Source of the DNA: Tardiphaga sp.
GTDB lineage: Bacteria; Pseudomonadota; Alphaproteobacteria; Rhizobiales; Xanthobacteraceae
Direction: 5' to 3'
Assembly (NCBI GenBank): GCA_014377915.1
Contig: JACMOT010000347.1
Span: 1-18,108, forward strand
DNA: 18,108 bases
Of the stretch, positions 14,223 to 18,108 are shown in pieces. The notes below the pieces were generated by a model, which worked only from the letters and a program-made list of their open reading frames with translations, was not told the origin of the DNA and made no database searches. A program made the translations under genes and the position numbers. Every line of letters begins with the position of its first letter. Within the stretch, counting starts at the first letter, position 1.

Positions 14223-14906
14223 TTAGCGGGCTTTCTTCGCCAATAGATCCTCAACTGCGGGTAGTAATTCACGGAAGTGGGCAATCAAACGATCCGGCTT
14301 GAGATCAGCAATCGGGACGTCGGTATAACCGAATTCGACCCCGATCACCGGTATCCCGGCACGGCGGGCCACGCCGATATCCGGACCAGCGTCGCCCACC
14401 ATGACCACCGCCGACATCACACCGCCGGCCTGTGCGACGGTCTGCTGCAGGATCACTGGATCGGGCTTGGAAATCCCGAACGTGTCCGCGCCGCAGATCG
14501 CCCGAAACCGCGATGTGAGGCCGAGTTGCCCGAGCAACAGCTTTGACAGCCATTCCAGCTTGTTGGTGCAGACCGCGAAGCGATAGCCAGCGGATTCAAG
14601 TTCGTCGAGCGCTTCGGTGAGGCCGTCGAATGGCCGGGAGGCGTCGGCGATGTGCGCGGCATAATAGTCGATGAAGTCGGTGGTGAGGCGGGTGACGTCT
14701 GCCATGCCCATCTCGCGGCCTTCCAGTTCGAGGCCGCGCTCGATCAGGCGCCGCGCGCCCTGGCCGATCATCTTGCGCGCGGATTCCAACGGCACTGGCG
14801 CCAGACCCTCGCGGTCCAGCACCCAGTTCAGCGCGCTGATCAGGTCGGGCGCGGTGTCCACCAGCGTGCCGTCGAGATCGAATACAACAAGGGGAAAATG
14901 CGTCAT
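14223..14906 (-). CDS. gph: HAD-family phosphatase, probable phosphoglycolate phosphatase
   Basis: 227 aa, the usual Gph length. It likely hydrolyses 2-phosphoglycolate to glycolate, a salvage step after DNA 3'-end repair or RuBisCO oxygenation. HAD motif I is FDLDGTLVD with nucleophile D10 and acid/base D12; motif II is CTNK (T114); motif III K147 in ISKPDP; motif IV GDAGPDIGVARRAG (D172, D176), with Ala where Ser is more common. Residues ~16-85 form the helical cap. The ATG at 14904-14906 is the only sensible start; its SD is weak. It is divergent from rpiA with 174 bases between starts. The phosphatase fold is certain; the exact substrate is inferred from overall resemblance to Gph, and other small phosphates are possible. 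Confidence 0.88.
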   Translation of the reverse strand: MTHFPLVVFDLDGTLVDTAPDLISALNWVLDREGLAPVPLESARKMIGQGARRLIERGLELEGREMGMADVTRLTTDFIDYYAAHIADASRPFDGLTEALDELESAGYRFAVCTNKLEWLSKLLLGQLGLTSRFRAICGADTFGISKPDPVILQQTVAQAGGVMSAVVMVGDAGPDIGVARRAGIPVIGVEFGYTDVPIADLKPDRLIAHFRELLPAVEDLLAKKAR

Positions 14907-15080
14907 GGCGGATGGCTACCGACCGATCGTCGATCGTGCAAGTGGCCGCGGTGTGATTTTGACCGGTGTGTGATCGCCCGGCGGGGCTGTATGCCCCTGT
15001 TCCTTGCCGGCAAACGTCGCTAGATAAGCCTGCGCTTCCCGCCCGCGGGACCGATCGAAACGTCAAGGACCCCGGCCACG
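14907..15080. promoter_or_regulatory. Divergent gph/rpiA intergenic region
   Basis: 174 bases that should hold promoters for both genes. Visible elements are a short hairpin GGGGC-TGTAT-GCCCC (14983-14997), a perfect 10-bp palindrome TTGCCGGCAA (15004-15013), and AAGGA at 15065-15069 as the rpiA ribosome site. No convincing -35/-10 pair was found. Confidence 0.35.
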
Positions 15081-15779
15081 ATGACGATGGATGAACTGAA
15101 ACGGCAAGCCGCCGCCCAGGCGCTGGAGCATGTCCGTGACGGGATGAAATTGGGCCTGGGAACGGGATCGACGGCAAAACATTTCGTCGAACTGTTGGGC
15201 GAGCGGGTCCAGGGGGGCCTCAAGGTGATCGGCGTGCCGACTTCGGAGGCGACCCGCGCCGACGCGGTGCGCTGCGGCGTTCCGCTCACCACCCTGGATG
15301 AGATCGATCGGCTCGACCTGATGGTGGATGGCGCCGACGAGATCGACGCCGCGTTGAACCTGATCAAGGGCGGCGGCGGGGCGTTGCTGCGGGAAAAGAT
15401 CGTCGCCGCGGCCTCCGACCGCATGATCGTCATCGCCGATGATTCCAAATGGGTGGCGACCCTCGGTCGCTTTCCGCTGCCGATCGAGGTGATCCCGTTT
15501 GGTCTGGGCGCCACGCAGCGTGCCATCGTCCGGGCCTTCGAGCTATGCGGCCTATCCGGAAAAATGACGGTACGGGCAGGCCCGGACGGCCATGCTTTCG
15601 TCACCGATGGCGGTCACTGGATCATCGATGCTCATCTCGGGCAGATTACCGATGTGCCCCGTCTGGCCGGGCTTCTCAATTCGATCCCGGGCGTCGTTGA
15701 GCACGGGCTTTTCATCGGACTCGCCAGCATCGCCATGTTGGCGGGCCCCGCCGGTATTCGCGTTTTCGAGCGGCCCTGA
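15081..15779 (+). CDS. rpiA: Ribose-5-phosphate isomerase A
   Basis: 232 aa, normal for RpiA. It interconverts ribose 5-phosphate and ribulose 5-phosphate in the non-oxidative pentose phosphate pathway and Calvin cycle; cytosolic. The phosphate loop is [11 protein letters not shown] (25-35). Catalytic and binding residues line up with the E. coli enzyme at an offset of two: D83 and D86 in VDGADEID, K96 in IKGGGGALL, and E105 in REKIVA. The start is ATG at 15081, with AAGGA about 11 bases upstream; a second ATG six bases on is possible. It leads a three-gene plus-strand set: the DUF2059 gene follows after 24 bases with its own strong SD, then gor. Confidence 0.97.
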   Translation: MTMDELKRQAAAQALEHVRDGMKLGLGTGSTAKHFVELLGERVQGGLKVIGVPTSEATRADAVRCGVPLTTLDEIDRLDLMVDGADEIDAALNLIKGGGGALLREKIVAAASDRMIVIADDSKWVATLGRFPLPIEVIPFGLGATQRAIVRAFELCGLSGKMTVRAGPDGHAFVTDGGHWIIDAHLGQITDVPRLAGLLNSIPGVVEHGLFIGLASIAMLAGPAGIRVFERP

Positions 15780-15803
15780 CGCCGCAACCTAAGGAGAATA
15801 AGG

Positions 15804-16343
15804 ATGAAGAATAGCTCAACGATCGTGCTGGCCGCCGGGCTGATGCTCGGCCTCGCAGCCTCGGCGCTGCCGGCGTGGGCGCAGGTGCCGTCGCCGCAAG
15901 GCCAGACCCGGCCGATCAAGCCGGCATCGGCGGCCGCGATCGGCTATGCCAAGGAAATTCTGGCGATGAAGAACGCCGGCGCGATGTATGCCAACGCCAT
16001 TCCGAACATGGTCCAGCGGGTCAAGGATTCGTTGCTGCAGAGCAATCTGAACTATCAGAAGGACCTCAACGAGGTCGCGCTGGTCGTGGCGCAGGCGATG
16101 GCCGGTCGCGACAAGGAAATCGGCGAGCAGATGGCGCGAATCTACGCCAGCGATTTCACCGAACCGGAGTTGAAGGACCTCGCGGCGTTCTACAAGTCGC
16201 CGCTTGGCCAGAAGCTGCTGGCGCAGGAACCGCAGTCGATCTCCGCCAGCATGAACTATATGCAGCAGTGGGCGCAGGCTTTCTCGGAAGAGGTCAATGG
16301 CCAGTTCCGTGCCGAGATGCGCAAGCGCGGCAAGGAAATCTAG
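15804..16343 (+). CDS. Exported DUF2059-domain protein
   Basis: 179 aa. The ATG at 15804 follows AAGGAG at 8 bases spacing. The signal peptide is residues 1-26 (MKNSSTIVLAAGLMLGLAAS then ALPAWA, cleaved before Q), so it is periplasmic. The mature part is mostly helical and charged. Residues ~110-145 (EIGEQMARIYASDFTEPELK, DLAAFYKSPLGQKLLAQEP) carry the F-T/S-x-x-E-L-x-x-(L)-x-x-F-Y-x-S-x-x-G-x-x-L pattern of DUF2059 (Pfam). The biochemical role of this domain is not established. The position between rpiA and gor, with short gaps of 24 and 50 bases, suggests one transcript but not a shared pathway. Confidence 0.88.
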   Translation: MKNSSTIVLAAGLMLGLAASALPAWAQVPSPQGQTRPIKPASAAAIGYAKEILAMKNAGAMYANAIPNMVQRVKDSLLQSNLNYQKDLNEVALVVAQAMAGRDKEIGEQMARIYASDFTEPELKDLAAFYKSPLGQKLLAQEPQSISASMNYMQQWAQAFSEEVNGQFRAEMRKRGKEI

Positions 16344-16393
16344 CAAATCCGGGAAGTCATCTCGTGTGATCTCCCCACCGCGTGAGGCAAGAA

Positions 16394-17779
16394 ATGGCTG
16401 ACTTCGACGTCGATCTGTTCGTAATTGGTGGTGGTTCGGGCGGCGTACGCGCCGCGCGGATCGCCGCCGGCTATGGCGCCCGCGTCATGGTGGCCGAGGA
16501 GTATCGCTTTGGCGGCACCTGCGTGATCCGCGGCTGCGTGCCGAAGAAGCTGATGGTCTATGCCTCGCACATCCGCCGCGATATCGACGACGCTGCGGGT
16601 TTCGGCTGGACGATTCCGACTGCGACCTTCGACTGGCCGACTTTCATCGCCAACAAGGACAAGGAGATCGCCCGGCTCGAGGGCATCTATGCCGCCAATG
16701 TCGAGAAGGCCGGCGCTCGCACCGTCAAGGCCCGCGCGGTATTTGAGGATCCGCATATGCTTCGTCTCTCCACCGGCGAGGCCGTGCGCGCCAAACATAT
16801 CCTGATCGCCACCGGCGGCGCGCCCAATCATGGTCAGGCCATCCCGGGCATCGAGCACGTCATCTCGTCCAACGAGGTGTTCGATCTGCCGACCTTGCCG
16901 AAACGCATCGTGATCCAGGGCGGCGGCTACATCGCGCTGGAATTCGCCTGCATTTTCGCCGGCTTCGGGTCCGACGTGACGGTGATCTATCGCGGCGACA
17001 ATATTTTGCGCGGCTTCGATGAGGACGTCCGGGCCCATGTCCGCGGCGAGATGGAGAAGGAGGGGATCACCATCCTCACCGGTTGCGTCGTCAACGCGGT
17101 GGAGAAGCATGGCCACGAATTCACCTCGCATCTGTCGAACGGGTCGAGCCTCGCCTCCGACCAGGTGATGTTCGCGATCGGACGCCATCCCAACATCGCC
17201 GGTCTCGGCTTGGAAAAGGCCGGTGTGGATGTCAAACCTGCCCATGGCGGGATCGCCGTCAACGAATTCTCGCAGACCAACGTGCCGCACATCTACGCGG
17301 TTGGCGACGTCACCAACCATATCAATTTGACGCCGGTGGCGATTCGCGAGGGCCACGCTTTCGCCGATACGGTGTTCGGCAAACGGCCGGTGAAGGTCGA
17401 CCACAGCAACATCGCGACCGCTGTATTCACGCAGCCGGAAGTCGGCACCGTCGGCATGACCGAGGCGGAAGCCCGCGCGGCATTCAGCCATGTCGATATC
17501 TACAAGACCAATTTCAAGCCGATCAAGGCGACCTTGTCGGGCAGCGAAAGCCGCGTGCTGATGAAACTGATCGTCGATGCCAGCACCGACATCGTCGTCG
17601 GCTGTCATCTGGTCGGGCATGAGGCCGCCGAACTGATCCAGGTGCTCGGCATCTGCGTCAAGATGAAAGCCACCAAGGCCGATTTCGACGCCACCATCGC
17701 CGTGCATCCCAGTGCCGCCGAGGAACTGGTGACAATGCGCACTCCGACCGCGCGTTATGTGCGCGAGGCAGCGGAGTAG
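16394..17779 (+). CDS. gor: Glutathione-disulfide reductase
   Basis: 461 aa. It reduces oxidised glutathione with NADPH in the cytosol, using FAD. The FAD fold is VIGGGSGGVRAARIAA (10-25), the redox disulfide C43-C48 in GGTCVIRGCVPKK, the NADPH fold QGGGYIALEFA, and R200 and R206 (YRGDNILRGFD), matching the two arginines that set NADPH over NADH preference in the E. coli enzyme. The second FAD segment is YAVGDVTNHINLTPVAIREG. The C-terminal dimer region ends with the proton-transfer pair H438/E443 in HPSAAEELVTM. The ATG at 16394 has AGG about 6 bases upstream; a GTG at 16382 would add four residues and is less likely. Last gene of the rpiA group. Glutathione-type rather than lipoamide or mercuric by motif. 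Confidence 0.96.
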   Translation: MADFDVDLFVIGGGSGGVRAARIAAGYGARVMVAEEYRFGGTCVIRGCVPKKLMVYASHIRRDIDDAAGFGWTIPTATFDWPTFIANKDKEIARLEGIYAANVEKAGARTVKARAVFEDPHMLRLSTGEAVRAKHILIATGGAPNHGQAIPGIEHVISSNEVFDLPTLPKRIVIQGGGYIALEFACIFAGFGSDVTVIYRGDNILRGFDEDVRAHVRGEMEKEGITILTGCVVNAVEKHGHEFTSHLSNGSSLASDQVMFAIGRHPNIAGLGLEKAGVDVKPAHGGIAVNEFSQTNVPHIYAVGDVTNHINLTPVAIREGHAFADTVFGKRPVKVDHSNIATAVFTQPEVGTVGMTEAEARAAFSHVDIYKTNFKPIKATLSGSESRVLMKLIVDASTDIVVGCHLVGHEAAELIQVLGICVKMKATKADFDATIAVHPSAAEELVTMRTPTARYVREAAE

Positions 17780-18108
17780 GTTAGGGCCAATAACGACGCT
17801 GGAGCTCCCCGCGAGCCGTCACCGTGAAGCCGCGACTCTTAGAGTCAGATTCAGTTTGCTCGAATCGTGTCCCGGACGCGGTGCATTGCGCCTCCGCAAG
17901 GAGGCGTAGTGCTCCGCAGAGCCGGGACCGCCATGAAATTCTGCACTTGGTAGGGTCCCGGCTCTGCGGAGCGGCATAAGAATGCCGCACCGCGTCCGGG
18001 ACATGAGTATTTCATCCTAACGGATCAGACTCTAGCTGTCGTAATTCAAAGCGAGAACGCCTTTGTCGCAGTCGCTTGAGGCAAAGAAGTAAAGTGTGTG
18101 CATCTCTG
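17780..18108. other. Gene-free right end carrying a palindromic repeat
   Basis: 329 bases after gor with no supportable gene; the short open frames are translations of the repeat described separately. GACTCT-T-AGAGTC (17834-17846) is a 13-base palindrome at its left shoulder. No classical terminator with a T-run follows gor. Bases 18035-18108 show nothing recognisable. Confidence 0.6.
17868..18003. repeat. Nested palindromic intergenic repeat (two facing units)
   Basis: A 136-base imperfect palindrome built of two mirror-image units. The outer arms are a perfect 17-bp inverted repeat, TGTCCCGGACGCGGTGC (17868-17884) and its complement (17987-18003). The inner arms are a perfect 19-bp repeat, GCTCCGCAGAGCCGGGACC (17911-17929) and its complement (17954-17972), around a 24-base centre. 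Each unit also contains its own small hairpin: CGCCTCC-GCAA-GGAGGCG (17889-17906) on the left and GCGGCAT-AAGA-ATGCCGC (17971-17988) on the right. The two hairpin sequences differ, so the stems are kept while bases change. An outermost degenerate pair, 17840-17852 against 18022-18034 (11 of 13), may mark the true ends. From memory, GC-rich repeats with these arms are widespread in Bradyrhizobium relatives, similar in style to REP/BIME elements. Confidence 0.85.

Noticed and set aside
16340..17707. A 455-codon open frame antisense to gor
   Set aside because: Composition (His/Asp/Gly/Arg-rich) is a shadow of gor; gor has all catalytic motifs in place.
17781..18004. Short open frames inside the terminal palindrome
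   Set aside because: They are translations of repeat DNA; similar spurious peptides would appear wherever this repeat occurs.
1..18108. CRISPR array, prophage, integrative element or insertion sequence
   Set aside because: No regularly spaced direct repeats, integrase, transposase or tRNA attachment site was seen; composition is even apart from short AT-rich promoter gaps.

Overview
The window reads as chromosomal DNA of an alphaproteobacterium of the Bradyrhizobium/Rhodopseudomonas/Afipia type (Nitrobacteraceae). Signs are the high GC with strong G/C third-position bias, the family resemblance of nearly every protein, a CtrA-type box, and a long imperfect palindrome at the right end of the kind scattered between genes in that family. 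The assignment is inference from sequence character, not a search result. No rRNA, tRNA, CRISPR array, transposase, phage gene or integrase was seen. The DNA is mostly ordinary, tightly packed chromosome.

Layout, left to right. (1) 1-731, minus strand: a Tat-exported intradiol-dioxygenase-like protein followed by the N-terminus of a ferric-reductase-like membrane protein that leaves the window. (2) 1015-2640: three small envelope or secreted proteins. These are a 69-aa four-cysteine secreted peptide (minus), a 118-aa membrane protein (plus), and a 281-aa exported protein (minus) with three copies of an exactly spaced four-cysteine module. (3) 2827-7214, plus strand: a two-gene RND multidrug efflux operon (lipoprotein adaptor and HAE1-type pump) without an outer-membrane channel. 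(4) 7330-10234: a LysR regulator (minus) divergent from an orphan tripartite-tricarboxylate (Bug/TctC-like) solute-binding protein and a class I SAM methyltransferase (plus). (5) 10320-12291, minus strand: a TRAP transporter pair (small DctQ, then large DctM) with no DctP in view. (6) 12484-14906, minus strand: moaA for molybdenum cofactor synthesis, a PEGA-like lipoprotein, and a HAD phosphatase resembling phosphoglycolate phosphatase. (7) 15081-17779, plus strand: rpiA, a DUF2059 exported protein and glutathione reductase, probably one transcription unit. (8) 17780-18108: no gene, but a nested palindromic repeat.

How the genes relate. The right half is housekeeping: carbon salvage (Gph), pentose phosphate (RpiA), thiol redox (Gor) and cofactor synthesis (MoaA). 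The left half is envelope and transport. The LysR/Bug/methyltransferase group and the TRAP pair look like transporter modules whose partner subunits lie elsewhere. No previously undescribed multi-gene system is convincingly visible. The points most worth a second look are the triple Cys-module protein, the intradiol-like protein lacking the usual tyrosine ligands, the paired promoter and overlapping inverted repeats before moaA, the perfect TTAA-N7-TTAAC box before the PEGA-like lipoprotein, and the nested terminal palindrome.
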